A DNA stretch of 64,000 nt from Actinokineospora baliensis (GCF_016907695.1 NZ_JAFBCK010000001.1:2907001-2971000), one strand, 5' to 3'. Shown: positions 1 to 8,509, numbered from the stretch's first letter. The notes: generated by a model not told the origin, from the letters alone. Made by a program: numbers and translations.

Positions 1-62
1 GTTCCTCCCGCGACGAGACGCCCCTCGGTTCGCGCCAGGAAGTCGATTCGTAGGCTCTCCCG

Positions 63-440
63 GTGGGTTCGCGCAGACGTATCACGGTGGCGCTGGTCGG
101 CTTGGTCCTGCTGGTACTGGCAGGCTGGCTGATCAGGGACGTCGGCACCGCCGCGCCTACCCCCGTCCCCCTGTCCAGCCTGCCGCCGGAAGCGGCCGCC
201 ACCTGGCGGCTGATCGAGCGCGGCGGCCCGTTCCCCTACCCGGCCAACGACGGCACGACCTTCGCCAACCGCGAGCGGCGCCTGCCCGACCGGGCCCCCG
301 ACCACTACCGGGAGTACACCGTGCCCACCCCAGGCAGCCAGGACCGCGGCGCGCGCCGCTTGATCACCGGAGCGGGCAGCGAGCTGTTCTACACCGCCGA
401 CCACTACGCCACCTTCGTGACCGTGGACCCCACCCGATGA
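63..440 (+). CDS. Secreted or anchored guanyl-specific ribonuclease (RNase Sa/barnase family)
   Basis: 125 residues from a GTG start. Residues 7-24 form a hydrophobic signal or anchor segment after an Arg-rich N-terminus. The rest aligns by eye along the whole length of Streptomyces RNase Sa: the LPPEA, GPFPYP, YREYT, RGARRL and DHYATF blocks are all present. The catalytic set can be assigned as Glu84, Arg95, Arg99 and His114, so it should cleave single-stranded RNA after guanosine. The two cysteines that form the disulfide in RNase Sa are missing. The stop overlaps the start of the barstar-like gene (ATGA), so enzyme and inhibitor are probably co-translated. An internal toxin role is less likely because of the N-terminal export segment. 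Confidence 0.9.
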   Translation: MGSRRRITVALVGLVLLVLAGWLIRDVGTAAPTPVPLSSLPPEAAATWRLIERGGPFPYPANDGTTFANRERRLPDRAPDHYREYTVPTPGSQDRGARRLITGAGSELFYTADHYATFVTVDPTR

Positions 441-739
441 GCGCGCAGAGCGAGTACGCCATCGACGGGACCGCGATCCGCAGCAAGCGCGCCATGTTCA
501 CCACCCTGGCGGGCGCACTGTCCTTCCCGGACTGGTTCGGCCACAACCTCGACGCGCTCTACGACTGCCTGACCGACCTGTCCTGGCTGCCCGAGGGCGA
601 CATCAAGCTGGTGTGGACCGACTCCGACGTCCTGGCCGCCGCCGACCCCACCGGCTACGCGGGCATCCGCGAGGTCCTCGACGACGCGGTGGAGGGCTTC
701 GCCACCCCCGGCCGCACCCTCACCGTCGAGATCAGCTGA
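437..739 (+). CDS. Barstar-family ribonuclease inhibitor
   Basis: 100 residues, overlapping the ribonuclease stop by four bases. The barstar core motif is clear: WFGHNLDALYDCL at residues 33-45 matches the barnase-binding helix. The two acidic contact residues of barstar correspond to Asp39 and Asp43, and the aromatic contacts to Trp33 and Tyr42. There is no signal peptide, so it stays in the cytoplasm and would protect the producer from enzyme that has not been exported. The pairing with an RNase Sa-like enzyme immediately upstream makes the immunity role secure as inference from family knowledge. Confidence 0.92.
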   Translation: MSAQSEYAIDGTAIRSKRAMFTTLAGALSFPDWFGHNLDALYDCLTDLSWLPEGDIKLVWTDSDVLAAADPTGYAGIREVLDDAVEGFATPGRTLTVEIS

Positions 740-744
740 CCGCC

Positions 745-1407
745 GTGGCGACGGTGGCCGAGGTGCTGGCCGAGTTGGCGGCGCTCGAGGACCCGAAGGC
801 CCGCGCGGTCAACGAGCGCCACGGCGACGACCACGGCGTGAACCTCAGCGCGCTGCGCGCCATCGCCAAGCGGCTCAAGACCCAGCACGACTTTGCCGTC
901 GAGCTCTGGGCCACCGGCGACACCGCGGCGCGGTTGGTGGCGGTCCTGATCTGCCGCCCCAAGTCGTTCGGGCGCGATGAGCTGGACGGGATACTGCGCG
1001 AGGCCCGGACCCCCAAGGTCCACGACTGGCTCGTGAACTACGTGGTGAAGAAATCCGCGCACGTCGAGGTGCTCCGCGTGGCCTGGCTTGCCGACGAGGA
1101 CCCCGTGGTCGCCAGCGCGGGCTGGGCCCTCACGGTCGACCGCGTCGCCAAGACGCCCGACGGTCTCGACCTCGACCACCTGCTCGACGTCATCGAGGCC
1201 GGGATGAAGGACGCCCCGGACCGCCTGCAGTGGGCGATGAACCACTGCCTGGCCCAGGTCGGTATCGACCACCCCGAACACCGCCCCCGTGCCCTGGGAA
1301 TCGGTGAACGCCTTGAGGTTCTCAAGGACTACCCGACCCCGCCCGGCTGCACCTCGCCCTACGCCCCCACCTGGATCACCGAGGTGGTGCGCAGGAAGGC
1401 CACCTGA
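745..1407 (+). CDS. DNA alkylation repair-like HEAT-repeat protein (AlkD-related)
   Basis: About 220 residues if the GTG at 745 is used; a second in-frame GTG lies at 754. The protein is mostly alpha-helical with short repeats of the HEAT type, and has blocks such as GVNLSALRAIAKRL, ELWATGDTAARLVAVLI and WLVNYVVKKS that are typical of the actinobacterial DNA alkylation repair (AlkD-like) family. AlkD proteins excise N3- and N7-alkylpurines through a DNA-wrapping HEAT fold. I cannot assign catalytic residues with certainty. It starts just after the barstar stop and ends 3 bp before the convergent enoyl-CoA hydratase gene. Confidence 0.75.
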   Translation: MATVAEVLAELAALEDPKARAVNERHGDDHGVNLSALRAIAKRLKTQHDFAVELWATGDTAARLVAVLICRPKSFGRDELDGILREARTPKVHDWLVNYVVKKSAHVEVLRVAWLADEDPVVASAGWALTVDRVAKTPDGLDLDHLLDVIEAGMKDAPDRLQWAMNHCLAQVGIDHPEHRPRALGIGERLEVLKDYPTPPGCTSPYAPTWITEVVRRKAT

Positions 1408-1410
1408 GGC

Positions 1411-2178
1411 TCAGGGCACCCAGCGGGGTTTGCGCTTCTGGGCGAACGCCGTGATGCCTTCTTGGCCTTCCTCGCTGGCGAAGAAGCCCGCCGACAGCTT
1501 CAGCATGTCGGCGAAGTCGGCTCCCATGTCGGCGGGGCGTTCGCGGCGCAGCATCGCTTTGGTCGCGGCCAGGGCGATGGGGCCGCCGAGGGCGAGCATG
1601 GTGGTGTAGCGGGTGACCTCGGCGTCCAGGTCGGCTGGGGGGACAGCGGAGTTGAGCAGGCCGATCTGCACCGCTCGGGCGGCGTCGAACTGCTCGCCGG
1701 TGAGGAACAGCTCGTGGGCTGCTCGGGGGAGCAGCCTGGGCAGCATGGTCACGGAGATGATCGCCGGGACGACGCCGATGCGGACCTCGGTCAGGGCGAA
1801 GGTCGCCGTGTCGGCGGCGACGGCGATGTCGGCCGCGGCGACGATGCCGACGCCGCCCGCCCTGGCCGGGCCCGCCAGCTTGGCCACAACGGGTTTGGGG
1901 CTGTCCCAGATCTGGCGCAGGATCGCCGGGAACTCCTGCACCCCCTGCGCCGCCGCGGCCGCGCCGCCCGCCTCCTTGAGGTCCATGCCCGCGCAGAACA
2001 CCGGTCCGGTGTGGTCGAGCACGATGACCCGGACGGCGTCGTCGCCGGTCGCGGTTTCCAGGTGGTCGCGCAGTTCCCGCCGCAGTTGTGCGGACAGCGC
2101 GTTGCGGTTGCCGGGGGAGTCCAGCGTGATCGTCGCCACGCCCGCCTCGACCGCGTAGTGCACCAGCTCGTCAGCCAT
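1411..2178 (-). CDS. Enoyl-CoA hydratase/isomerase family protein
   Basis: 255 residues from the ATG at 2178; a GTG three codons further upstream is possible. The crotonase fold is clear. The first oxyanion-hole segment is FCAGMDLKE and the second is RAGGVGIVAAADI, followed by FALTEVRIGVVP. The Glu in TEVRIG corresponds to one of the two crotonase catalytic acids, while the other (in GGGCELA of classical hydratases) is replaced by Gly. This pattern fits the methylglutaconyl-CoA hydratase-like and other EchA subgroups, so the exact substrate is open. Soluble enzyme of acyl-CoA metabolism, apparently monocistronic. Confidence 0.85.
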   Translation of the reverse strand: MADELVHYAVEAGVATITLDSPGNRNALSAQLRRELRDHLETATGDDAVRVIVLDHTGPVFCAGMDLKEAGGAAAAAQGVQEFPAILRQIWDSPKPVVAKLAGPARAGGVGIVAAADIAVAADTATFALTEVRIGVVPAIISVTMLPRLLPRAAHELFLTGEQFDAARAVQIGLLNSAVPPADLDAEVTRYTTMLALGGPIALAATKAMLRRERPADMGADFADMLKLSAGFFASEEGQEGITAFAQKRKPRWVP

Positions 2179-2197
2179 GGCGCCCACCCTAACGGCG

Positions 2198-2653
2198 TCA
2201 GTGGTGGTGGTAGGAGTGCACGACGGCGTGACCCTTGCCCCTCCCGATGAGCCACTTGTTCACCGGCACGGTCAGTGCGAACGCCACGACCAGCGAGAAC
2301 GCCAGCGCCAGCCAGAACAGGGCGCTGTCGAGCCCGGCGTCCATCGCGCCGGGGACGACGAGCATCACCCCGTTGTCCAGGACCTCCATCACCGTGATCG
2401 ACACGGTGTCGGCGGCCAGCGCGATCCGGATCGCCCGGCCCGCCGGGACGCCCGCGCGCAGGACCGGGCCGATGGTCAGCGCGTAGCCGAAGGCGAAGGC
2501 CAGCGCGATCGCCAGCAGGACCGTGGGCAGCGTCGACCAGCCCAGCGCGGTGCCGATCACCATGCCGAGCACCTCGCCGATCGCGCAGCCGGTCAAGCAG
2601 TGCAGCGTCGCGCTGATCGCCTGCCGCCAGGGGGAAACCGTTGCGTGTTCCAT
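2198..2653 (-). CDS. DUF4396-type membrane protein with His-rich C-terminus
   Basis: 151 residues with about four hydrophobic segments (roughly residues 13-35, 41-62, 75-100 and 107-130) and a C-terminal tail of the form HAVVHSYHHH. It matches my recollection of the DUF4396 family, whose function is not established. The start codon lies only 10 bp downstream of a GC-rich palindrome of CsoR-operator type (2664-2680), and the His-rich tail could bind a metal. A role in copper or other metal homeostasis is therefore an inference from context, not from the family. Confidence 0.65.
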   Translation of the reverse strand: MEHATVSPWRQAISATLHCLTGCAIGEVLGMVIGTALGWSTLPTVLLAIALAFAFGYALTIGPVLRAGVPAGRAIRIALAADTVSITVMEVLDNGVMLVVPGAMDAGLDSALFWLALAFSLVVAFALTVPVNKWLIGRGKGHAVVHSYHHH

Positions 2654-2663
2654 GGCGGCGACT

Positions 2664-2680
2664 ATACCCCTGGGGGGTAT
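2664..2680. promoter_or_regulatory. CsoR-like palindromic operator
   Basis: The sequence ATACCCCTGGGGGGTAT holds perfect 7-base inverted arms (ATACCCC and GGGGTAT) around a 3-base centre. C/G-tract palindromes flanked by TA are the known binding sites of CsoR-type copper repressors in actinobacteria. It ends 10 bp before the DUF4396 start codon, where a bound repressor would block transcription. No csoR gene is in the window. Confidence 0.55.
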
Positions 2681-2737
2681 GAGAACCGCAGGGCGAGGGG
2701 AAGGCGCCCTGCGGTCTCGGTCACACGGGTAGGTCGA

Positions 2738-3352
2738 CTAGACGACGGTGGTCGTCGTGAGCGCCGGGTTCGGGCTCGGGTAGCAGGACGCGGGTACGGT
2801 CACGTTGCCCAGCAGCGGCACTCGCACCACGCCGGTGGCGGTCAGCCCGGGGTCGGCGAAGCTGGTGCCGTACAGGCTGGTCTGGATCGTGCCCGGCGCA
2901 CCGGCGGTCAGGTCGAGCGTGATCGTCGGCAGTTCGAACGTGCCGCCGCCGGGCACCGGGCCCGCGGCGGTGAGCGTGGCGACGCCGCCGGAGACGGTCA
3001 GGTTGGTCGCCCCGACCCCGGACCCGCCGGACAGCGAACTGGACACGTAGGTCGAGTTGGCCGGGACCGGCACCTTGAAGGTGAGGTTCTGCACCCGCAC
3101 CAGGGTGAACGAGCCCACCGTGGCCGGGATCGACGCGGACTGGAAGTCGATCACCACGCTGAGCGCGCCACCCGAGGTGACGCTCGCGGGCGCGCTCACG
3201 TCCACTGGTTGGGTGAGGGTGGCCGGGTAGGTGGAGCCGAGTGCGGTGGCCTGGCAGGCGTAGTTGACCGTCACCGGGACCGCTGCCGCGGGTGGGGCCA
3301 GTGCCACCAGCGGGAGGGCGACGAGGGCGACGATGGACAGGGCGCGCTTCAT
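2738..3352 (-). CDS. Small secreted protein of unknown function
   Basis: 204 residues with a clear Sec signal peptide: MKR, a hydrophobic core, and an ALAPPAAA cleavage region near residue 24. The mature part is rich in Val, Thr, Ser, Gly and Pro and is probably all-beta. It has two cysteines, one near the N-terminus (NYACQAT) and one near the C-terminus (PASCYPS), which could form a disulfide after export. Such beta-rich secreted proteins with the NYACQ start are common in actinomycetes and usually carry DUF names. I do not recognise a function. The 270 bp upstream (3353-3622) hold no gene. Confidence 0.7.
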   Translation of the reverse strand: MKRALSIVALVALPLVALAPPAAAVPVTVNYACQATALGSTYPATLTQPVDVSAPASVTSGGALSVVIDFQSASIPATVGSFTLVRVQNLTFKVPVPANSTYVSSSLSGGSGVGATNLTVSGGVATLTAAGPVPGGGTFELPTITLDLTAGAPGTIQTSLYGTSFADPGLTATGVVRVPLLGNVTVPASCYPSPNPALTTTTVV

Positions 3353-3622
3353 CTGGGCACCTCAACTTGGGCGAGTTGGGAAGGATTCGGCCGCGCGGCC
3401 CACCCATCGTTGCGCTGTTCGGCCGAACCGGCAAACGCCCGCTCACGTATTCGGTTCGAGGAACCTTGTGCACAGCGACGCGGTGCTGCGCCCGTCCGCC
3501 CGAGCGGGCGACGCCGAGCTCGACACATCGGCGGGGGAGCGCACCCACACGGTCCAACCGCCTTGCCCGCAGCGCGACCGAACCGGCCGCACGGGTGGAA
3601 AACCCCTGGTTCTAAAGCAGCG

Positions 3623-4354
3623 CTACGCCGTGCGCTGGACCGACGTGGTGACCTCGTCGTAGCGCTCCAGCACGACATCGGCGACCGACGCCCCCAGCGG
3701 TTCGGCCACCACGGCGTCCCCGGCCATCGCGCGGACCCGGTCCGGCAGCAGTCCCGGCGCCAGGAAGTACGACGCGACCGCGATCCGCCGGGCACCCCTG
3801 GCCCGCAGCGCGGCCGCCGCGGCGGCGACGTCAGGCGTGGCGGTGGAAGCGAACGCGGCCCGCACGCCCGACCACCCCTGGGTGTGCGCCCACCGCTCCG
3901 CGATCTCCACGACCCGCGCGTTGGCGGGCGCGTGCGACGACCCGGTAGCGGCCAGGACGACCCCTAGCTCGGGATCCCCCGGCAGCGCCCCGACCTCGGC
4001 CAACCGACCGAGCAAAGCCGTTTCCAGCCGTGGATCCGGACCAAGCACATCGCTCACCGTTGTCGACAGGTGAGGCATCTGCCCACGGGCCTCTTCAAGG
4101 AGGCCAGGCAGGTCTACTCGCGCGTGATAGGCCCGCCCGAGCAGCAACGGCACGACGACAACCGAACGGTGCCCTTCGGCATAGAGGCCGGAGAGCACGT
4201 CGAACAGCGGCGGTGTCGACAGGTCGAGGAACGCGCCGCGCACGTCCAGTTCGGGACGCAGGGCGCGAACGGAGTCGAGCAGCTCGCCCACGGCAACCGC
4301 GGACCTGGGGTCCCGGCTGCCGTGGGCGACGCCGACGAGGGGGATCGACTGCAC
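3623..4354 (-). CDS. Sirohydrochlorin chelatase, CbiX/SirB type
   Basis: 243 residues. The start reads IPLVGVAHGSRDPRS, with the family's conserved GHGSRD-like motif; a second half-domain begins near VVLAATGSSHAPANA. His10 and the His of GSSHA are the candidate metal ligands. The family inserts Fe2+ (or Co2+) into sirohydrochlorin to give siroheme. It is the last gene of the sulfur operon, 6 bp behind the importer permease. That makes ferrochelation for the siroheme of the sulfite reductase at the head of the operon the natural role. Confidence 0.85.
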   Translation of the reverse strand: MQSIPLVGVAHGSRDPRSAVAVGELLDSVRALRPELDVRGAFLDLSTPPLFDVLSGLYAEGHRSVVVVPLLLGRAYHARVDLPGLLEEARGQMPHLSTTVSDVLGPDPRLETALLGRLAEVGALPGDPELGVVLAATGSSHAPANARVVEIAERWAHTQGWSGVRAAFASTATPDVAAAAAALRARGARRIAVASYFLAPGLLPDRVRAMAGDAVVAEPLGASVADVVLERYDEVTTSVQRTA

Positions 4355-4360
4355 TGGTAC

Positions 4361-5251
4361 CTAGCTCTTCCGGAGCCCGCGGGCGTTGAGCGTGACCTTC
4401 TCCAGCGGGGCGAACACGATCAGCTCGATGCCCACGCCGACGATGAGGATCAGCAGGATGCCGGTGATCACCATCGGCATGTCGAACAGCGACATCCCGT
4501 TGTGCAGGAACTGGCCGAGGCCGTCACCGAGCTCGGGCGACGAGGCGATCAGCTCGGCGGCCATCAGCGACCGCCACGAGAACGCCCAGCCCTGCTTCAT
4601 GCCCGCCAGGTAGCCGGGCAGCGCGGCGGGCAGCAGGATGTGCCGCGCGTTGGCCAGCGTGCCCGCGCCCATCACCTTGCCCACCCTGGGCAGGATCGGC
4701 GGGATCTGGTCGATGCCCGCCACCAGCCCGTTGGCGATCGAGGGCACTGCGCCCAGCAGCACCACCATGTAGATCGTGGTGTCGGTGAGGCCGAACCAGA
4801 TCACCGCGGCGGGCACCCAGGCCACCGACGGCAGGCTCTGCAGGCCCGACACCAGCGGGCCGATCGCCGCGCGGACCAGCTTGACCCTGGCCAGCAGCAG
4901 CCCCAACGGGGTCGCGATGCCCAGCGCGATGATGAACCCGATCACCGCCCGGTGCACCGAGGTCCACAGGAACTCCCACACCTTGCCGGTCTCGACCAGG
5001 CCCCAGAACACGTTGGCGACGGTCTGCGGCGAGGGCAGTTGGTGCTCGGGCAGCCACGCGGTCGCCCACACCGCCTGCCACACCAGCACCGCCAGGATGG
5101 CGGCACCGATCGGCGGCAGGATGGCCGCGGCGATCCGCCTGCCCCTGGACCGCTGCTGCTCGGTAGGGGTGTCGAGCGCGTCGAGACCGCCTATGGCGCC
5201 GTCGACGTCCTCGGCCTCGGTGGAGCTGTTCTGCTCGTCAAGCCGCGGCAT
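4361..5251 (-). CDS. ssuC: ABC importer permease, SsuC/TauC type
   Basis: 296 residues. A cytoplasmic N-terminal stretch of about 40 residues is followed by six membrane segments between residues 40 and 285. The family loop with GTLANARHILLPAALPGYLAGMKQGWAFSW is the cytoplasmic EAA-type contact for the ATPase. It overlaps the ATPase gene by 14 bp. By family it imports nitrate, sulfonate or taurine-like anions. Its position inside a sulfate assimilation operon that has no CysTWA genes suggests a sulfur anion, either an organosulfonate or sulfate itself. The gene symbol reflects family, not proven substrate. Confidence 0.8.
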   Translation of the reverse strand: MPRLDEQNSSTEAEDVDGAIGGLDALDTPTEQQRSRGRRIAAAILPPIGAAILAVLVWQAVWATAWLPEHQLPSPQTVANVFWGLVETGKVWEFLWTSVHRAVIGFIIALGIATPLGLLLARVKLVRAAIGPLVSGLQSLPSVAWVPAAVIWFGLTDTTIYMVVLLGAVPSIANGLVAGIDQIPPILPRVGKVMGAGTLANARHILLPAALPGYLAGMKQGWAFSWRSLMAAELIASSPELGDGLGQFLHNGMSLFDMPMVITGILLILIVGVGIELIVFAPLEKVTLNARGLRKS

Positions 5252-6026
5252 GGGAGCTGATCACCTCCCGCAGCTTGGCCGCGATGGTGTCGATCGCGAC
5301 CAGTTCGTCGGACCCGCTGAGCCCGTCGACGTCCCACTGGTCCACGACCCGGCCGGGCCTCGACGACAGCAGCACCACGCGCTGACCGAGCCGGACCGCC
5401 TCGCGCACGTCGTGGGTGACGAACACGACCGCGGTGCCGGTCGCCCGCCACACCCGCAGCAGTTCGCCCTGCAGCAGGTCCCTGGTGATCGCGTCGAGCG
5501 CGGAGAACGGCTCGTCCATCAGCATCAGCGCGTGCTTGCCGTCGGCCGATCCCTGGATCGCCGAGGCCAGCGAGCGGGCCAGCGCCACCCGCTGGCGCAT
5601 GCCGCCGGAGAGCTCGTGCGGGCGCTTGCGGCCCGTGCCCTCCAGCCGCACCAGGCTCAGCAGCTCCTCGACCTTGGCGGCGCGCTCGGCGCGCCCCACC
5701 CCGGCCAGCCGCAGCGGCAGCTCGATGTTGCGCTGCACGGTCAGCCAGGGCATCAGCGCGTGCTCCTGGAACATCACCGCGGGGCGCGAGGTGGTGAGGG
5801 TGATCTGGCCGGAGGTCGGTTGCTCCAGTCCCGCGATCAGGTTGAGCAGGGTGGTCTTGCCGCACCCGGACGCGCCGACCAGGCACACGAACTCCCCTGG
5901 TCGGACCGCCAGGTCGATGCCGTCCAGTGCGGTGACCGACTGGCGGCCGGTGCCGAAGACCTTGTGCAGGTCCTCCAACCGGACGGCCACCTCGGTCTCG
6001 ACCTTCTTCTCCAGTGCGATCGCCAT
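5238..6026 (-). CDS. ssuB: ABC importer ATPase, SsuB/TauB type
   Basis: 262 residues. The nucleotide-binding motifs are intact: Walker A GASGCGKTT near residue 52, the Q-loop region PAVMFQEHAL, signature LSGGMRQR, Walker B LMLMDEPFSALD and the switch histidine in FVTHDVREA. These are the hallmarks of the nitrate/sulfonate/taurine importer ATPases. It lies between the binding protein (40 bp upstream) and the permease (14-bp overlap), so the three encode one transporter. Cytoplasmic side of the membrane. Confidence 0.88.
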   Translation of the reverse strand: MAIALEKKVETEVAVRLEDLHKVFGTGRQSVTALDGIDLAVRPGEFVCLVGASGCGKTTLLNLIAGLEQPTSGQITLTTSRPAVMFQEHALMPWLTVQRNIELPLRLAGVGRAERAAKVEELLSLVRLEGTGRKRPHELSGGMRQRVALARSLASAIQGSADGKHALMLMDEPFSALDAITRDLLQGELLRVWRATGTAVVFVTHDVREAVRLGQRVVLLSSRPGRVVDQWDVDGLSGSDELVAIDTIAAKLREVISSHAAA

Positions 6027-6066
6027 CTCGCGCCCCTCTCCCGTGTTCCTCGCGCCCCGCGTCCTA

Positions 6067-7149
6067 CTACTTCTTGTCCAGGTTCGCCGCGTCGACGGCG
6101 GGCTGACCGGCGGCGGCCAGCACCTCGTTGAGCAGCTTCAGGTCGAGGAAGCCCTTCACGTCGGTTTCCTTCTGGGCGACCTTGGCGGTGACCGCGTCCT
6201 TGCTCAGCTGCGGCAGCAGCGCGGCGTACGGGTCGAGGGTGAAGCTGAGGTTGGTGAAGGCGCGGTCGATGGTCGGCCCGCTGAGCTCCTTGCCGGTCAG
6301 CGCCTTGAGCTGCGAGTTGACCGCGGTCTTGGCGCCAGCCACGTCCTTCTTGGTCACGTCGACGCTGGCGACCAGGCCCTTGAGCAGCGCCTTGATGGTG
6401 TCCGGGTGGTCGTTGAGGTAGGTGGTGGACACGATCAGCACGGTGGTCGGGAACTCGCCGCCGGGCCACAGGTCCTTCTCGTCGAGCAGGACCTTCGCGC
6501 CCGCCTCGAGCACCAGCCGCGACGACCACGGCTCGGGCAGCCACGCCGCCTGCACGCTGCCCTTCTTGAACTCCTCAAGCGCCAGCGCGTTCTCGGTGTT
6601 CTGCACCTTGACCTTGTCGGTCAGCTGCTTGTCGGCGAGCCACTTCTTCAGCGCGATGTCCTGGGTGTTGCCCAGCTGCGGGGTCACCACGGTCTTGCCG
6701 ACCAGGTCCTGCTCGGAGTTGATCTCCGGCTTGACCACCAGCTGCGCGCCGCGCGATGCGGTACCGGCCACCAGGCGCACGGCCTTGCCGTCGGACTTGC
6801 CGTAGGCGTTGAGCGAGGGGCCCGAGCCGATGAAGGTCGCGTCGAGCGAACCGCCGTAGAGCGCGTTGACGGCCTCGCCACCGGCGTTGAACTTGGTCGG
6901 CACCAGCTTGGTGCTGCCCAGCTCCTTGGTGAACAGGCCCTGCTCGAGGCCGATCAGCGCGGGTGCGTGGGTCACGTTGGGGAAGTACCCCAACCGAAGT
7001 TCGGCGGCGGGGCCCTTGCCCGCGCCCTGGGTTCCGCTGCTGGGAGCGGAACCGGAGTCGCCCGACTCGGCCGCTCGTGAGCAGCCCGCCAGGACACCGG
7101 CGAGGGACAGGGCTACAGCGGCTGCGGCTAAGACGCGGGATCGCTTCAC
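6067..7149 (-). CDS. ssuA: ABC importer substrate-binding lipoprotein, SsuA/NMT1 type
   Basis: 360 residues from GTG at 7149, chosen because it follows a GGAAAGG ribosome-binding site and gives a proper lipoprotein signal: Lys-Arg, a hydrophobic core and a lipobox LAGC with Cys23. Longer in-frame starts would bury the signal. The mature protein is a periplasmic-binding fold of the SsuA/NrtA/TauA class, recognisable from LGYFPNVTHAPALIGLEQGLF and NALYGGSLDATFIGSGP. It would be anchored outside the membrane and deliver a sulfonate or sulfate-like anion to the permease. It lies 31 bp behind cysN in the sulfur operon. Confidence 0.85.
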   Translation of the reverse strand: MKRSRVLAAAAVALSLAGVLAGCSRAAESGDSGSAPSSGTQGAGKGPAAELRLGYFPNVTHAPALIGLEQGLFTKELGSTKLVPTKFNAGGEAVNALYGGSLDATFIGSGPSLNAYGKSDGKAVRLVAGTASRGAQLVVKPEINSEQDLVGKTVVTPQLGNTQDIALKKWLADKQLTDKVKVQNTENALALEEFKKGSVQAAWLPEPWSSRLVLEAGAKVLLDEKDLWPGGEFPTTVLIVSTTYLNDHPDTIKALLKGLVASVDVTKKDVAGAKTAVNSQLKALTGKELSGPTIDRAFTNLSFTLDPYAALLPQLSKDAVTAKVAQKETDVKGFLDLKLLNEVLAAAGQPAVDAANLDKK

Positions 7150-7180
7150 TTCGGTGGGGCCTTTCCAGGGGGAACGGGTG

Positions 7181-8509
7181 TTACGGGCCAGGGGAGACGA
7201 GGTCGCCCGAGGGTGGGGCGTCGGGGCCGGACAGCGCGGGCAGACCCGCACCGACCAATCCCGCCGCCAACGTGGATCCGTCGGCGGCATCGATCACGAG
7301 GAAAGCGCCGGTGCGCCGGTTGACCGCGTAGTCGTCCACCGGCAGCGGTTCGGCCGTGCGCACCAGCACCCGACCGATCTCGTTGAGCGCCAACGAGTCC
7401 GGGTCGGGCACGGTGGTGAGCTTCTGCTCGTCGAAGCGGGCGTTGAGCTCGCCGACGATCGCCTGCACCGTGCGGGCGCCGTGCTTGACCAGCACCCGGG
7501 CGCCCGCCCGCAGCGGCTTGTCCGACAGCCACGCCAGGGTGGCCTCGAACTCGTCCACCGCGACCGGTGCCGAGCCCGCGGCCGCGATCAGGTCGCCGCG
7601 GGAGATGTCGATGTCGTTGGCCAGCACCAGCGTCACCGACCGGCCCGCCTCCGCCTCGGCCAGTTCGCCGTCGGCGGTGTCGACCCTGGCGACCGTGGTG
7701 CGCAGCCCGGACGGGAGCACGACCACCTCGTCACCGGGGCGGACCGTGCCCGCGGCCACCTGGCCCGCGTAGCCGCGGTAGTCGGTGTGCTCGGCGGTGT
7801 TGGTGCGGATGACGTACTGCACCGGGAAGCGCAGCGGCGCGTCGTGCGGGTCCGGCTCGACCGGCACCTGCTCCAGGTGCTCGAGCAGCGTCGGGCCGCT
7901 GTACCAGGGGGTGTGCGCGGAGCGGTCCACCACGTTGTCGCCGACCAGCGCCGACACCGGGATGGACAGCACCGAGCCGATCGGGTAGCCCAGCGCGCCG
8001 GCGTGGTCGGTGAACTCCTTGGCGATCACCTCGAAGGCGGCCTCGTCGTAGTCGACCAGGTCGATCTTGTTGACCGCGAGCACAAGCCGGGGCACGCCCA
8101 GCAGCGCCAGCACCGCGGCGTGGCGGCGGGTCTGCTCCAGCACGCCCTTGCGCGCGTCGACCAGCAGCACCGCCAACTGCGCGGTGGAGGCCCCGGTGAC
8201 GGTGTTGCGGGTGTACTGCACGTGCCCGGGGGTGTCGGCGAGCACGAACGAGCGCTTGGGCGTGGCGAAGTAGCGGTAGGCCACGTCGATGGTGATGCCC
8301 TGCTCGCGCTCGGAGCGCAGCCCGTCGACCAGCAGCGACAGGTCCGGAGTGGACAGTCCCTTGTCCACGCTGGCCCTGTGCACCGCGTCGAGGGTGTCGG
8401 CAAGCACCGACTTGGTGTCGTAGAGCAGCCTGCCGACGAGGGTGGACTTGCCGTCGTCGACGCTGCCCGCGGTGGCCAGGCGGAGCAGGTCTTGGGTGGT
8501 GGTTCCCAT
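7181..8509 (-). CDS. cysN: Sulfate adenylyltransferase subunit 1 (GTPase)
   Basis: 442 residues, EF-Tu-like GTPase with P-loop GSVDDGKST, switch II DTPGH and the NKID specificity motif, then beta-barrel domains. With CysD it makes adenosine 5'-phosphosulfate from ATP and sulfate and couples the step to GTP hydrolysis. There is no C-terminal APS kinase domain, unlike CysNC fusions, which fits a pathway that reduces APS directly through the Fe-S type CysH in the same operon. Its start codon shares one base with the cysD stop (TGATG), so translation is coupled. Confidence 0.95.
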   Translation of the reverse strand: MGTTTQDLLRLATAGSVDDGKSTLVGRLLYDTKSVLADTLDAVHRASVDKGLSTPDLSLLVDGLRSEREQGITIDVAYRYFATPKRSFVLADTPGHVQYTRNTVTGASTAQLAVLLVDARKGVLEQTRRHAAVLALLGVPRLVLAVNKIDLVDYDEAAFEVIAKEFTDHAGALGYPIGSVLSIPVSALVGDNVVDRSAHTPWYSGPTLLEHLEQVPVEPDPHDAPLRFPVQYVIRTNTAEHTDYRGYAGQVAAGTVRPGDEVVVLPSGLRTTVARVDTADGELAEAEAGRSVTLVLANDIDISRGDLIAAAGSAPVAVDEFEATLAWLSDKPLRAGARVLVKHGARTVQAIVGELNARFDEQKLTTVPDPDSLALNEIGRVLVRTAEPLPVDDYAVNRRTGAFLVIDAADGSTLAAGLVGAGLPALSGPDAPPSGDLVSPGP

